64,000 nucleotides of DNA. Source: Musa acuminata AAA Group (lineage: Eukaryota; Streptophyta; Magnoliopsida; Zingiberales; Musaceae). Numbering within the stretch: position 1 is the first letter of the stretch; each line of letters starts with the position of its first letter. Shown here piece after piece: positions 23,101 to 35,915 of this stretch. The position numbers were made by a program, and so were the translations under genes. The notes beneath the pieces are model-generated. The model was not told the origin of the DNA and ran no database searches. It saw nothing but the letters and a program-made list of their open reading frames with translations. Location: assembly GCF_036884655.1 (NCBI RefSeq), contig NC_088340.1, forward strand, positions 2,308,001 to 2,372,000, written 5' to 3'.

Positions 23101-24756
23101 ACCGTCCTTATCCGGACCTAAAAGCTCCCTTCCACATGCATGCCAACCGTTGATGGAGGCCTTCCCTCTGCATCCCACCGGCTATCTATCTTTGATCGAT
23201 TAAGCATCTTATTGGTCTTATTGATTAATTAATTACATCTCAAAGTGTCCGATAACATAATTCAACATAGTGGTGCTGTCGTACCTGCAGACTGCATGCT
23301 TTTTCGCTACAATATGCATATCTTGGTGTTCATTAATATGCTACCGCAATGTCTCCCAACACTTTTGCGGGCGATTGGCTTCTTGGCTTTTGACTCAACG
23401 AGAGGCCACAGCATACCCCTTCCTACTATGCAAACATCATTCCAATCGGAGTGGGTAAAAGAAACCTTTTAATTGATTATGTTGCATCTGAGGACTGAAT
23501 CTTACACTGAGCTTCAACCCAACTCTGGGAAATCAAACATAGGAATTGGGATCACTAAACCGTATATTCTTTTTGCAGTGGCATATTATTATTTATGTCA
23601 TCACCAAAATTTTGCGAGAGTCGTGATCACGAGTGCAGGCTGCAGCAGTAAGCACACAAGGAAGAGTGAGAGGGGGGCTGTGGCGGGGGGCGGTTTGTGG
23701 GGTTGCGGGCGGCGGGCAAAGCAAAGCCATGGGTTCACTGCCTATTTGCATGGTGGGTGGTCTGCCAACATCTGAGTGAAATGAGTGGGCTTGTCATTGC
23801 GAGCACGGTGGCGAGGCGAGAACGAGACCCCGCATCTCATCTCATCTCCCGCACAACACTTGCACCCACTACTGCAGTAGTGGAGGAACGGAACCACGAG
23901 TCCCTGCTTCCTCCTCCCAGCAATGAACACTGGTGTTGTACTGTGTTCCATGCCCCCTCAACTTACGAACGAACTAATACGAAACATCTTTATTGACCGG
24001 TTCTATGAATGAATAGGAAGACGAGGGTGGGACGATCCGATCTGATATTTTAATTGACTTAAACTACTCATTCAAAATAATTAAATCTCATTTACGTCTA
24101 TAACCTTAGATCTCATTCATGAGTACTATTCTCCTACTGGAGTTTTTTTTTTGAGATGATCCAATATTGAATTCATCAATTAACGCCGGCATATCTGAAC
24201 CACTAACCTACCAGTTTCTATAATCAATTTAATTCACTTTTCACATCTTTTATAGGGACTTCACTTTGTTGATGCACGTTTAGAATTGGAAACCATTTTG
24301 AGATTGAGACTAGCAGATGAGATTAAATGACAAGACAACCAGCAATTGCAGTGGCCATTTGGATCAATCTAATCCGAAGAGAATCTGTCTCGAGGATAAG
24401 GCTTCGGATAAGGAACAATCTGTCTTCTTTGGTGTGCAATGCAAGTCATTGTCAACGACAGTAAACCCAAATCCCATCGGTACGTACGGCCGCCGAGTGC
24501 TTCTCCAAAATTTTAGCATCCTCAATAAGTAGAAACTTAGGACTCCATCCGATCTCCTTCTTAATTCATACGATGCCACCGAATCGATGCATGCACATTA
24601 TATTCTTCCATGTCAAGTGGAAGTTCCCTTCGCAGCCATAAGACTTCACACGTGTTGTGTGCTTGTGTGTGGCTTACACACTATGTTGGGGTGTGCGCCT
24701 ATGTCTCCTTCGCTAATACTCACCTGCCTCAGCGCCTATTTTACATGGGCCATATT
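20171..24756. other. Intergenic stretch, no recognised gene
   Basis: Mixed composition with several open frames up to 190 codons (for example 22463-23035 minus), none with recognisable domains. A GC-rich island with a run of CCCGCC units lies at about 21880-22110. No RNA gene or complete mobile element was seen. Confidence 0.5.
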
Positions 24757-24801
24757 AATAGTTTAATCATATATATATATGATTAGACTATTAGTGAATG
24801 A

Positions 24802-24850
<49 letters not shown>
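24757..24850. repeat. 36-bp near-perfect palindrome followed by (AT)n microsatellite
   Basis: 24757-24792 reads AATAGT...ACTATT with 18-bp arms and one mismatch. It is followed by about 45 bp of AT repeats from 24806. It could be a replication-slippage product or a cruciform-forming site. Confidence 0.75.
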
Positions 24851-24854
<4 letters not shown>

Positions 24855-27723
24855 CTGCTAGATACAGACTGTACATGCTTGATATCGAGCACGTCGGGTG
24901 GTACAAGTTGTGTACCTATGTAACATATTATGATTGATTTACCTTTATATGAAATGCCATGATGTTTATAGTATTGATACATTATTACAAAGATAGAATA
25001 AAAAAAACTAAGTTACAGTGTGGGAGAAAACGAAAACAACAAGTTGGATAGGTAAGGGGAGGATAAGGTTCCTTAGCTTTATATCTTATTCATTGGCCTA
25101 ACAAAGTCTTTTAGTGGAACCGCTCGATCTTAATTATAATTTGATTTTGTGATTGGGATACTAAAACCACGTCCACTTGAAACATGGCCGGCTTGGAACT
25201 AAAGTTGGCATTGCCCATTCCCATCACTTGCAGCTCCTTGACGTTACGCAACATGGAACCATGTTCTGTGGCATCTCGTTTACGCGGAAGTATGTTCTCT
25301 TCCCTGGAGCATTAGTCAAAAGAGTGCTTGGGGTTAATTAGATGTCAACCGTGTTTACAAGATGGACAAGCAGCAGTATGCATGCCTTGTCTGTTTCTAA
25401 TTCATGCGTCGTATCCCTCAAAGCAGGTTGGCGAGCAGCACATGTGCAGGGGCAGACACTTTGCATCTGTTCTTAGCACAACCAACCATGCAGCGTACGC
25501 TGAATTCATCCTCAAGCCATTGAATTCTTGTTTCCAGGAAGGGGAATAGTATTCTCAGTGGAGATTCATGATCATCTGCAAGTCACATGCTATGGATTGA
25601 TGTCGGTAAGAATGATATGATAAAGCGCGTGAGCAGGTGATGGAAGATGAAGCTGAGCTAAGTTGATAAGCCCGATGATGGTAAGAAGATGAAAAGGGCG
25701 CCCAAGGGTAGTGATAGAAGACGGAGAGCGTCATGAAGAAAGACGAAGAGGATGACATAGGATAATCGAGGAAGAAGATGGGAGTCGAAGAAAACAACAA
25801 AGAAGATACATCGATCGATGCATGAAGGATAAATGGGTTTAGTTTATTCTTCTTTGCAAATCGATCACACCGGAGGTGCATCAGATATATTCTTAAAACT
25901 GGGATGATGCTCCTCCCCATGTAAAAGCTAGCCAAGAGAGTAGACGGCACTCCAAAGCAATCCGTTTATACACTCGGGCAAAGGAAGACCTGATGGCCGG
26001 CTACAAGGAAGCTACAGTCGCCTGACGTGAAATATGGACGACGTAATCGGTCTTACGTACCCTGTTGGGTGTTGTTGCGTGGCGCCCATGAAAAGATGGG
26101 ACAGATTTCCTCTCCGGTGAAACCGAGTCGACCGCAGACAGCCACCTGCAGTCGACTTCTGGCCTCTCACGGGGGCCGTCTTACCGTCGGGACCCACGCT
26201 AGTCATGCATCCAGTCTTGGATTTACGTGCCTCGACATTTATCGCCTCAATGCTTCGCCACCTAAACTTGGCATATATCTGTTGTCGTTCGCAACGCGAC
26301 CTACGCGTCGATGTCAGGTTGCAATACCGCCATCGGTGTACTACTTCTACCAGCAAGATGATTCTGCTCCTTTCCTATTTGCTTCACACATCCTAAGAAA
26401 AACACTCTCTGATCGCATGCAACTTTCTTGCATCAGCTACTTGGAACTATTTTCTGCTATAAAGCTTTGATATACTGCAAAATTGTATTATCATATGAAA
26501 CAATTTGTTCATCATGTTCTTTATAAAAAAAAGATAAAAATTAAAATGATCGATAATTCGACTTTCCTGAACCTGCAACTCTCCACCTCTCACGAAATCA
26601 TCGTCACATCCCTCCCTCCGCCTCCCTACACCCTAATGGTTGCTACTTCCTCACCTTTACACCTCCTCCGAACAACCCCTCAGCTTTCTCCTTCACCCGA
26701 AACCTTGTCTTTTCCACCGTCTCCTGCGGACCGTACGTCATTCAATCTTCCCCTTCTTCGAGGATGATATCTTTAACTTTGCTGTCGGCTGTCCCAAGAG
26801 ATCATGAACTTGTATTTCAAAAACTAAGGAGATTCGTTCTCAAGTCCAATGAAATTTGAGTAGATGTGTGCTTTCCAAGTGACTGTTCCCATCTAAAAAG
26901 CTGAACTAAGGAAAAGGGAAAAGAAATCCAATGACTATGCTTTCGAATCTAAAAAAAAATGAAGATCGACATCTTCGCACGTGAGTTTGATTGACATCTT
27001 GCAAAATATCGTAGTGATGCCTTTACCCCATTTTGGGTTTCTGGGTCACAGATTGAGGACTTCGACGATTGATCACGATGGCTCAACAACGGTAACTTTA
27101 AGCTCACACAAGAAGATGGTTAGCTAATTCTCAGCCTAAAGTAAGCGTTTCATTTATGTATTATTATTATTATTTTTTTCTTTTAGTTGTGCGTTTTTAA
27201 AATGAAAAAAATTACAAAATTTAATATTAAATCATAAGAAAAATAAAGTTTGAGGCGGTGAGGGGACACAAGAGGTACGGATCGGTGATTTGACCCCAGA
27301 TGGGCAGGACTTAGGGTGGGGGGGCCCGGAACTCGGGTTGCTGCGTGAGTCACGGTGAAGGGGTTCGAATCCAGGGGCCCGGGTCGGCAGACTCGGCACG
27401 ACCCGCTACGGTACCGTATCACAATACCATCTATATCTCGAAACGGTGGCACGAGTGCGAAGGCCCGCCCGCCCCCCAAATACACGGTGCAGAAAGGACA
27501 GAAACCCGATCGCCATCACATGGATGGCCACCCCCGATCCGATCTCCCCAACATTTCCTCCCATGACCGACCCTGCCCCTCATCCCCCATCCCAGCCTCT
27601 TCTTCTCCTGCTCGCTACCCTCATCACCTCCTTCCTTCATCGTTTCCTCGTAATTCTAATCTTTGATCTAAACCCTATTTCTACCACACCCAATTTTGTA
27701 GTGTTAGTAGCAGGTATAGGTAG
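24851..27723. other. Intergenic stretch and upstream region of the MAX2 gene
   Basis: No recognised gene. Frames such as 25555-25950 minus and 26027-26470 plus have no family resemblance. The last 250 bp become rich in C and CT, as expected for the 5' leader of the F-box gene. No clear TATA box was seen. Confidence 0.45.
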
Positions 27724-29862
27724 ATGGCCACCGCTGCCGCCACCGGCATCCACCTGCATGATCTGCCGGAGCCAATCCTGACGCACATCTTCTCGCTGGT
27801 GTGCGACGTCCGCAGCCGCAACGCCATGTCGCTCGCCTGCCGCCGGTGGCGCACCCTGGAGCGGACCACGCGCACGTCCCTCGTCCTCCGCGGCCACGTC
27901 CGCTCCCCCTTTCTCCTCCCCACCTGCTTCCCCGCCGTTGCTCACCTCGACCTCTCCCTTCTCTCGCCCTGGGGCCACCATCCCTTCCTCCTTCACCACC
28001 AGCAGCCCCCTCCACCGCCGCCGCCGCCGCAATTCTATCACCACAACCTCGCCGAGCAGGCCGTCCTTGTCGCCGCCCGCCTCGCCCAGACCTTCCCCCG
28101 CGTCTCCTCCCTCGCCATCTACGCTCGCGATCCCTCCGTCGTGGCCGCCCTCGCCCCGCTCTGGCCGGGCCTCCGCGCCGTGCGGCTCGTCCGCTGGCAC
28201 CAGCGGCCCCCCGCCCTCCCCGTCGGCGCCGACCTTGCCCCGTTGCTCGCCGCCTGCCCTGCCTTGTCCACTCTCGATCTCTCCCAGTTCTACTGCTGGA
28301 CGGAGGACGTTCCTCAGGCCCTTCAGGACCATCCCGTCGCCGCCGCCTCTCTCACCCGCCTCGACCTCCTCTGCCCGGCCTCCACAGAGGGTTTCTGCTC
28401 TTCCAAGCTGGCTGATATAGTTGCTGCCTGCCCCAACCTAACCCATCTTCTGGTCCCTTGCGTGTTCAACCCCCGGTGCATCGAGTTCGTCGGCGACGAC
28501 GCCCTACTCATGCTCGCCACCGGCTGCCCTCGTCTCTCCCTTCTCCACCTCGTCGATCCTTCCACCCTCTCGCCCGCCCGCAGCGACTCCGAAGCCAAGG
28601 AAGACGCTGCGGTGACGGGCCCGGGCCTCGAGGAGCTCTTTGCCAAGCTTCCGCAGCTGGAGGATCTCGCTCTCGATCTCTGCCACAACGTCAGAGACGC
28701 CGGGCCTTCATTGGAAATGTTGAGCTACAAGTGCCCCAAGATCAAGTCGCTCAAGCTGGGGCAGTTCCACGGCGTCTGTAAGGGCGCTTGGCTGCACTTG
28801 GATGGCGTCTCCGTCTGCGGCCGCCTGGAGTCGCTGTGCATCAAGAATTCGGCTGATCTGTTCGACTCCGGCCTCGTGACAATTGCCCGTGGATGCAGGA
28901 GGCTATCCAGGTTAGAGATACACGGATGCCACAAGGTTACGGAGGCCGGGATAAGGAAACTCTCGAGCATCCTTCGATCCACGCTGGTGGATATCGCGAT
29001 CTCCGGCTGCCAGCTTCTGGATGCCGCAAGGTCGCTGCGCGCGCTGGAACCGATCCGCGACCGGATCGAGCGCCTTCACATCGACTGCATCTGGGTGCTT
29101 CCCGAGCTGGATCAACTTCCCCAGACGCCAGAGAAGACGGCCGACGACTCGGATGTCGATCAGGTGGATGAGGAAATGTCCGACGAGTCAAGAAACAAGA
29201 AAAGTAGGCACTCGGACGGCAATGACGGCAGCAACGAGAGCAGCAGCTTCTGGTTTCGGACATGGGCGAATCTCCGGTGCCTCTCGCTCTGGGTTCCCGC
29301 GGGCGAGGTGCTAACGCCGTTGGGGGACGCAGGGCTGGAGAGCTGTCCGCAGCTGGAAGGTATCAGCATCAAGGTGGAGGGTGATTGCAGGACGTGCCCG
29401 AGACCGAGGCAGAGAGTGTTCGGATTGAGCTTCCTCGCTCGCTACCCTCGCCTGGTGAAGATGAAGCTGGACTGCGGGGAGGCGATCGGATACGCCCTGA
29501 CTGCGCCCACGGGCCACATGGACCTGAGCTTGTGGGAGAGGTTTTACCTTCATGGAATAAGTGATCTGAGGCTTTACGAGCTCGACTACTGGCCGCCCCA
29601 AGACAAGGAGGTGAACCAGAGAAGCCTGTCGCTTCCGGCGACCGGACTGATCCAAGAGTGCCTCAGCTTGAGGAAACTGTTCATCCATGGCACCACCCAC
29701 GAGCACTTCATGAGGTTCTTTCTCATGATGCCGGTGTTGCGGGATGTGCAGCTCAGGGAAGACTATTATCCGGCACCGGAGAATGATATGAGCACTGAGA
29801 TGAGGGTAGACTCGTGCAGTCGCTTCGAGGAGGCCTTGAACAGCCGTCTAATTCCCGATTGA
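27724..29862 (+). CDS. MAX2: F-box/LRR protein MAX2 (D3), strigolactone and karrikin signalling
   Basis: Substrate-recognition subunit of an SCF ubiquitin ligase. Together with the D14 or KAI2 receptor it targets SMXL/D53 repressors for degradation in the nucleus, controlling branching, seedling light responses and leaf senescence. The frame is 712 codons without introns, the family's usual length and structure. An F-box fills about residues 10-50 (LHDLPEPILTHIFSLV, then the SLACRRWRTLER block). Leucine-rich repeats run over most of the rest, with blocks shared with known MAX2/D3 such as LGQFHGVCKG, IERLHIDCIW and SLWERF, and the family-specific acidic insert at about residues 470-510. The C-terminal end (YYPAPENDMSTEMRV, then SRFEEALNSR) is intact, including the final helix that regulates the receptor complex. 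The codons are strongly GC-rich. The ATG at 27724 fits the known N-terminus. Confidence 0.96.
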   Translation: MATAAATGIHLHDLPEPILTHIFSLVCDVRSRNAMSLACRRWRTLERTTRTSLVLRGHVRSPFLLPTCFPAVAHLDLSLLSPWGHHPFLLHHQQPPPPPPPPQFYHHNLAEQAVLVAARLAQTFPRVSSLAIYARDPSVVAALAPLWPGLRAVRLVRWHQRPPALPVGADLAPLLAACPALSTLDLSQFYCWTEDVPQALQDHPVAAASLTRLDLLCPASTEGFCSSKLADIVAACPNLTHLLVPCVFNPRCIEFVGDDALLMLATGCPRLSLLHLVDPSTLSPARSDSEAKEDAAVTGPGLEELFAKLPQLEDLALDLCHNVRDAGPSLEMLSYKCPKIKSLKLGQFHGVCKGAWLHLDGVSVCGRLESLCIKNSADLFDSGLVTIARGCRRLSRLEIHGCHKVTEAGIRKLSSILRSTLVDIAISGCQLLDAARSLRALEPIRDRIERLHIDCIWVLPELDQLPQTPEKTADDSDVDQVDEEMSDESRNKKSRHSDGNDGSNESSSFWFRTWANLRCLSLWVPAGEVLTPLGDAGLESCPQLEGISIKVEGDCRTCPRPRQRVFGLSFLARYPRLVKMKLDCGEAIGYALTAPTGHMDLSLWERFYLHGISDLRLYELDYWPPQDKEVNQRSLSLPATGLIQECLSLRKLFIHGTTHEHFMRFFLMMPVLRDVQLREDYYPAPENDMSTEMRVDSCSRFEEALNSRLIPD

Positions 29863-30411
29863 TTAGAACACGAGACGAGGAAGGCGACAGGTTCACGTTG
29901 ACTTACGCCCCTTTTCGATTTCATGCATGGACGTACGTGTGTACAGGTGCAGAGATGGACTGTAGTGTTGAAGTCCATGAGGGGATCGGATGAAAATTTT
30001 CGTGTTATGCTTTTGGAGTAATCAGAAGATGCAGTAATAATTAGCCAAAACACAAAAAGAACTTGCAGAATCTTTCTTATGGTTTTCACCAACCAATGCT
30101 CCAGTGGTTGATGAGATATTTTTTGCTTGTTTATATATATATATATAGGAGGAGGAGAAGGAGGAGGAGGATGGTACTGTTCTAACTCGGACCACCGGTT
30201 GATTGGTGTTTGTCATGAGTGAGACCTTTGGGCTAGAATCTCCTCGGAAGAAGGCTGGGCCAGCCTCCGACTGTGATGTAGATTTATCACTTGAACTAAT
30301 CTTGCTGACGTGGGGATGTCTCTCGAACCCGTCAGAGTTTGTGGATACAACATTGGTCGATTGAAAAGTGATTCGGGGAGGGTTTACTTTAAAAACAACT
30401 TCTAAAATCAA

Positions 30412-30444
<33 letters not shown>

Positions 30445-31127
30445 TGATAAAATTTCGTAGTCATAAAGTTTAATAAGTAATTGTATTACTAAATCATCAA
30501 TTACTATTAATTATTATAATTTTATTTTTAATTTTAAACATAATATATTTATTTGGCTTTAAATATCAAGGAGGATTACAACTCTTTTTAACAATCTCGT
30601 CAAACTATATTGATTAATTCATGACCATCCTTTAAACTATCATATTAACATTAATTCATCTCGTCTCCCAATTATATGTCTAGAGTATTACATAAACATT
30701 TTAGAAAGATATGATTAACACTTTGACTCTAACTATAATAAAAACTTCGATCTCAACTAAGACTCGTAAATTAAAATCATATCTAATCATAAAGCTTGAT
30801 TTAATATTCCAGCAAAACTATAAGTTAAAAGTTTAATGTATCCTCTCACATAAACTCTCTCTCTCTCTCTCTCTCTGCATGTATCCATTACGTACAAGTG
30901 TTACAAATCGTTCTCGTAAGTCGATAGAAACTGTACCAAATTTAATGTTGGCCTCATTTATTTTTCTGATTGCCGCACATGGAATATCATCCATAAAATT
31001 CCCGATGAATAAGTCAACCAAAAAAAAATCTTTAATTGGGAATACCCAAAATCGTTCTTCAATTGTTTTCATACTAAACAACCGCACAATTTCTTTTTAT
31101 TGGCGTCTATAGAGCAGTGTCCGGAGG
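29863..31127. other. Downstream of MAX2, with simple repeats
   Basis: Non-coding. It holds a short TA run (about 30133-30150), GGA-rich DNA, an (ATT)n repeat at 30411-30444 and a CT repeat at 30855-30877. No gene was seen. Confidence 0.6.
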
Positions 31128-31132
31128 ATCTA

Positions 31133-31532
31133 TGTTAGTTTGATAAATTCGAGAAAATCAAGCTTGTTATCTCCTATTAATTATAAATAAGGGTCTAGAC
31201 TTTAAAGTCGGATGCACCACAAGAAAAACTTAATTTTTTATTTTGGGTTTAATTTCTATTAAGTCCACACATAGTTAAAATAGTTTAGGCTTATAGTTTG
31301 AGCTTTTCTTGTTTAGTAGTTTCAGGTATTTTATAACATAGGAACATTTTCCTAAGGCATTTGTAATTGTCCTTTTTATAGTAGAGTTTTACTCCTTTTC
31401 CGTCCGTGGACGTAGGTCAATTGATCGAACCACGTAAATCTGGTATCCTTGTCTCTTTTATTTTTCTGCTTTATTATCTTTATTAGGTTGTCAAATTACC
31501 CTTTGGTAAATTTTCTAAAGCTAGCTCTAACA
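31133..31532 (+). repeat. 5' LTR of decayed copia element
   Basis: Shares long blocks with 35614-35915 (for example the AAAATCAAGCTTGTTAT block and the final AGCTCTAACA). It has an extra segment of roughly 120 bp and lacks a block present in the other copy. Confidence 0.8.
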
Positions 31533-31641
31533 AACTAGTATCAGAGCCTGATTTCAAGATCTTTTGGCAACGATGACAATAACAAAGATCATTGTCGAGA
31601 AATTCAATAAAAATATCAACTCCGGCATATGACAGCTCAAG

Positions 31642-34600
31642 ATGGAGGTCATTTTGATTCAAGATGGAGTTGATTTGACACTACAGGGAGCTGAGAATAT
31701 TCCAGATGATACGTCAAAAGAAGATCTTGCAGGTATGGATAAGAAGGCCCGATCAAACATTATTTTAAATTTCTCTGATGAGGTTTTACGGGAGGTAGCT
31801 ACAGAGACTACGGCTAAAAGTATGTGGGACAAGCTTAAAGCCTTGTATATGAAGAGGACAATGCAGAATCATTTTTGCTTGAAGCAGAATTTGTATATGC
31901 TTCGAATGACTGAAGATATATCTATACTCTTATATCTTGATAAATTTGATTCCTTAGTTATGGATTTAGAGAATATAGATGCGAAAATTGATGACGAGGA
32001 TAAGACCCTGTTACTTTTGTGTTCTCTTCCCCAATCCTTTAAGTATTTCCATGATACTATGATTTATGAAAAAAAATAATTTTATATCAAAAAATTAAGT
32101 CTGCACTAAAATCTAAGGAGCAGATAGAGAGGGATATTACTGGGGAAACTAGAGGGAATCAAACTGAGGGTCTGGTTGTCAGGGGTAGAACGGATAAAAG
32201 AAAATTTGATAGTAGTAAATCTATATCTAAATCTAAACATAGAAATTTAGAGTGCATATATTATCATAAAATGGGATACATTAAGACTAATTGCTTTAAA
32301 GTAAAAAATAAATTAAAGCAAAAGGAAAAAATTATTGAGAAAACTACTGAGTCCACTAAAGCTAGTATAACAACTGATGAGAATGTTGGAAATATTTTCT
32401 TTGCTACTGATGACAAGACGAGGTCTAAAAATGAATAGATTTTAGATTCGAGTTGTTCTTATCACATGTGTCCCAATAGAGATTTGTTTTCTACATATGA
32501 ATCTTGTAATGGTGGAATTATTTTGATGGAAAATAATACCGCGTGTAATGTTGTTGGTAGAGGCACAATTCGAAATAAAATGCATGATGGTATTGTGAGG
32601 ACGCTCACTAATGTTAGATATGTTCATGATTTAGAAAAGAATCTCATCTCTTTAGGCACCCTAGAGGCTCTTGTGTGTAAATACGCAGTTGAAGGTGGAG
32701 TTATGAAAGTTTCTAGAAGTGCCCTTGTTGTTATGAAAGTTTGTAGGTCTGGTAACTTGTATATTTTGCAGGGAACTACTATCACAGGCTCGGTTGTAGT
32801 CTCGTCATCATCATTGTCTGATACTAACATCATCAAATTATGGCATATGCGTTTGGGTCATATGAGCGAAAAATATTTGAGCATATTGAGCAAAAGGGGT
32901 CTTCTTTGCGGACACAGTACTATGCCACTAGATTTCTATGAACATTGCATTTTTGGAAAGCAGAAAGAGTCAGATTCAATTCTCCGACAGTTTACAAAAC
33001 GAAAGGTACTCTTGACTATATTTATTCAGACCTTTGGAGTCCAGCTCGTGTTCAGTCTAAGGGTGGTGCTAGGTATATGTTGACTTTCATTGATGATTAT
33101 TTTAGAAAAGTTTGGTTTTATTTTCTGAAGTATAAAAATGATGTTTTTCTAACCTTTAAACAATGGAAGACTTTGATTGAGAAGCAAATAGGTAAACAAA
33201 TTAAGCGACTTCGAACAGATAATTGCATGAAATTTTGTGAAGGTGACTTTGATGAATTCTACAAAAATGAAGGAATTGTTTGGCATCATACTATTAGGAT
33301 GACGCCTCAGCAAAATGGTGTGGCGAAACATATGAACAGAATACTTTTGGAGAGAACATAGTGTATGATCTCAAATGCAGGGTTGACAAAGGACTTTTAG
33401 GCAGAGGGGATCAATATGGCCTATTACGTTATTAACCACGCTCCTTCTGCAGCACTTAATTTTAAAACTCCGAAGGAAGTTTGATCAGGTACTCCTGCTG
33501 ATTACTCTGATTTAAAAATTTTTGGGTATCCAGCATACATGCATATAAATGAAGAAAAATTAGAGCCTTGGGCTAAAAAGTGTATTTTCCTTGGGTATGC
33601 TTCTGGGGTGATAGGATATAGATTATGGTGTTCTGATCCCAAATCCCTAAAACTTGTAATCAGTAAGGATGTTACTTTTGATGAATTATCTATGTTATCT
33701 TCCAAAGAGGAATCTACTAGTTGTACAAATGATAGTGCGCAGAAGCAGGTGGAGCTTGAGATTGGTAGTTCCGATTCTTTTCAATCGAACTCTTCTACTC
33801 AAAGAATGCCAATAGATGGTCTCGAGTCTACTGACGAAGATGATCCAGAGGAAAAGTAATATTTCATAGCCAAGGATAGACCACGAAGAGATATTCGACC
33901 ACCACAAAGATATACAAATTTGTTGCATATGCTTTGTTTGTTGTAGAAGAAACAAGTGAAGTTGGTGAGCCTACTACCTATTTAGATGCAGTTTCTTGTG
34001 ATAATTCTGCTAAGTGGTTGATTGCGATAAATGAAGAAATTCAATCTCTCCATCAGAATAGAACTTGGGATCTTGTGAAGTCGTCTTCAGGTAAGAAAAT
34101 TGTTGGATGCAAATAGGTCTTAAAGGAAGGAAGGTATTCCAAGAAGATGCAAGGTATAAAGTATGATTGATTGCAAATGACTATAGTCAAGTACATGGTA
34201 TTGATTTTAATTATGCATTTTCACCTGTTGTTAAACATAGCTCTATTCGTGTTTTGCTTGCTTTAGTTGCCATGTATGATTTGGAATTGGAGCAACTTGA
34301 TGTCAATACAGCTTTCTTATATGGTGAACTCGAAGAACAAATTTACATGGAGCAACCTCATGGATTTGAAGTTAACGGTAAGGAAGACCATGTTTGCTTG
34401 TTAAAGAAATCCTTGTACAGATTGAAGCAGTTTCCAAGACAGTGGTATAAGAGGTTTGATTTTTTTTATGTTGGGTTATGATTACATGAGGAGCATGTAT
34501 GATAACTGTGTCTACTTCCATAATTTAACTGATGGCTCTCTTGTGTATTTGTTGCTTTATGTTGATGACATGCTTATCGCAGCTAAGAATATGTCAGAAA

Positions 34601-35510
34601 TTCACACTTTGAAAATGTAGTTGAGTAGTGAATTTGAAATGAAAGATTTGGGAGTAACAAAGAAAATTCTTGGCATGAAGATCAAAAGAGAACGAGGAGT
34701 TGGAAAATTATTTCTAACCCAGAAAAATTACCTAATAAAGTCTTAGAGAGGTTTGGCATGAAAAATGCTAAGCTAGTGAGTACTCCTCTTGCTAGCCAAT
34801 TTCGTTATTTGCTGCTCAATCACCACAGTTAGTTGAAGAGGAAGAATATATGGTGTAAGTTTCATATTCATAGTATTATGTATGCAATGGTTTATACTCG
34901 TCCGGATATTTCACAAGCAGTCAATGTGGTTAGTAGATATATGTCTCGCCCGAGTAAAACATATATGTCTCGCCCGAGTAAAACATATTAGTAGGCTGTG
35001 AAGTAGATTCTCAGATACTTGCAAGGGACTTCAAATACTTATTTGAAGTTTGAAAAAAATCGTGACACTTTGGTTGGTTTCGTCGACTCTGATTATGCTA
35101 CGGATCTTAATAAATGAATATCTTTGACATACTATGTTTTTTACGTTGGCAGTTATGTAGTTAGTTGGAAAGCTTCCTTACAATCTGTCGTGACTTTATC
35201 TACTACAGAAGCAGAATATATGGCAGTGACAGAGGCGATCAAAGAAGTTTTATGATTAAGAGGTTTGTTCGACGAATTATATATGTATCAAGGTGTTACT
35301 ACAATTTACTGTAATAGTCAAAATACTATTCATTTGACTAAAGACCATATGTATAATGAGAGGACGAAATACATCGATGTGAAGTCTCATTTTATTTGAG
35401 ATACCATTGCTGAGAGAAATGTCCTTGTTCAAAAAATTCATACGAAGGACAATCCAGTTGATATGCTTACGAAGCCTCTTTCGGTTTACAAGTTCAAGTA
35501 GTGCTTGGAC
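31642..35510 (+). pseudogene. Gag-pol remnant of the decayed copia element
   Basis: Recognisable Tnt1-type polyprotein in pieces. The gag shows a KSMWDKLKALYM block. The pre-integrase region has [12 protein letters not shown], and the integrase has RTDNCMKF, where the usual Asn-Gly-Gly-Glu block is damaged. The RT has LEQLDVNTAFLYGELEE and YVDDML, and the RNase H has STTEAEYMAV. In-frame stops occur for example near 32080, 32436, 33361, 34115 and 34618. A 26-bp tandem duplication lies near 34938-34990. It cannot be functional. Confidence 0.9.
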
Positions 35511-35613
35511 TTGGTTGGTATTCATTGTTGGTAATTGCCCATTAAGGCTTTTGTGAAGAACGTGAAACAATTTTTGTTAATTGTCAATGTTGGGACATGC
35601 CAAGGTGGAGATT

Positions 35614-35915
35614 TATTAGTTTGGCAAGTCCCACATAGTCCTACATCGGGAAAATCAAGCTTGTTATATCTTATTATAACTATAAATAAGGACTTGGACT
35701 TTGAAGTCATATGCACGATAAGAAAAATCTAATTATTTGTTTTGGGTTTAATTTCTATTAAGTCTACACTTAGTTAATTTTTATGGCCTAAGAATAGATC
35801 AATTGATCGAATCAATTTCCTTGTCTTTATTATTTTTTCTGTTTTATTATCTTTACTATATTGCTAAATTACTTTTTGATAAATTACTTTATTAGATCGA
35901 GGCCAGCTCTAACAA
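35614..35915 (+). repeat. 3' LTR of decayed copia element
   Basis: About 302 bp. It begins with TATTAG, where TG is expected, and ends in TAACA. Confidence 0.75.

Larger units (their letters stand above)
31133..35915 (+). mobile_element. Decayed Ty1/copia retrotransposon (Tnt1-like)
   Basis: LTRs of about 400 bp (31133-31532) and 302 bp (35614-35915), well diverged, with a large indel between them. A tRNA-Met primer site in degenerate form (TAGTATCAGAGC, 31536-31547) follows the 5' LTR. A purine tract (AAGGTGGAGATT) precedes the 3' LTR. Coding parts in order: gag (31642-32079), zinc-knuckle remnant (about 32250), protease and pre-integrase (32466-32930), integrase (32945-33361), RT (about 34010-34600, with YVDDMLIAAK) and RNase H (about 35080-35500). 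Many stops and frameshifts break it. No clean target duplication: ATCTA precedes the 5' LTR but sits two bases beyond the 3' LTR. Confidence 0.9.

Noticed and set aside
27340..27375. Possible tRNA (GGTTCGAATCC, T-loop-like)
   Set aside because: The five-base T-stem does not pair, and no acceptor, D or anticodon arm could be found around it.
27801..28420. Long alternative frames over the MAX2 gene
   Set aside because: Pro/Arg-rich shadows of a GC-rich coding sequence. The true frame is fixed by full-length agreement with MAX2/D3.
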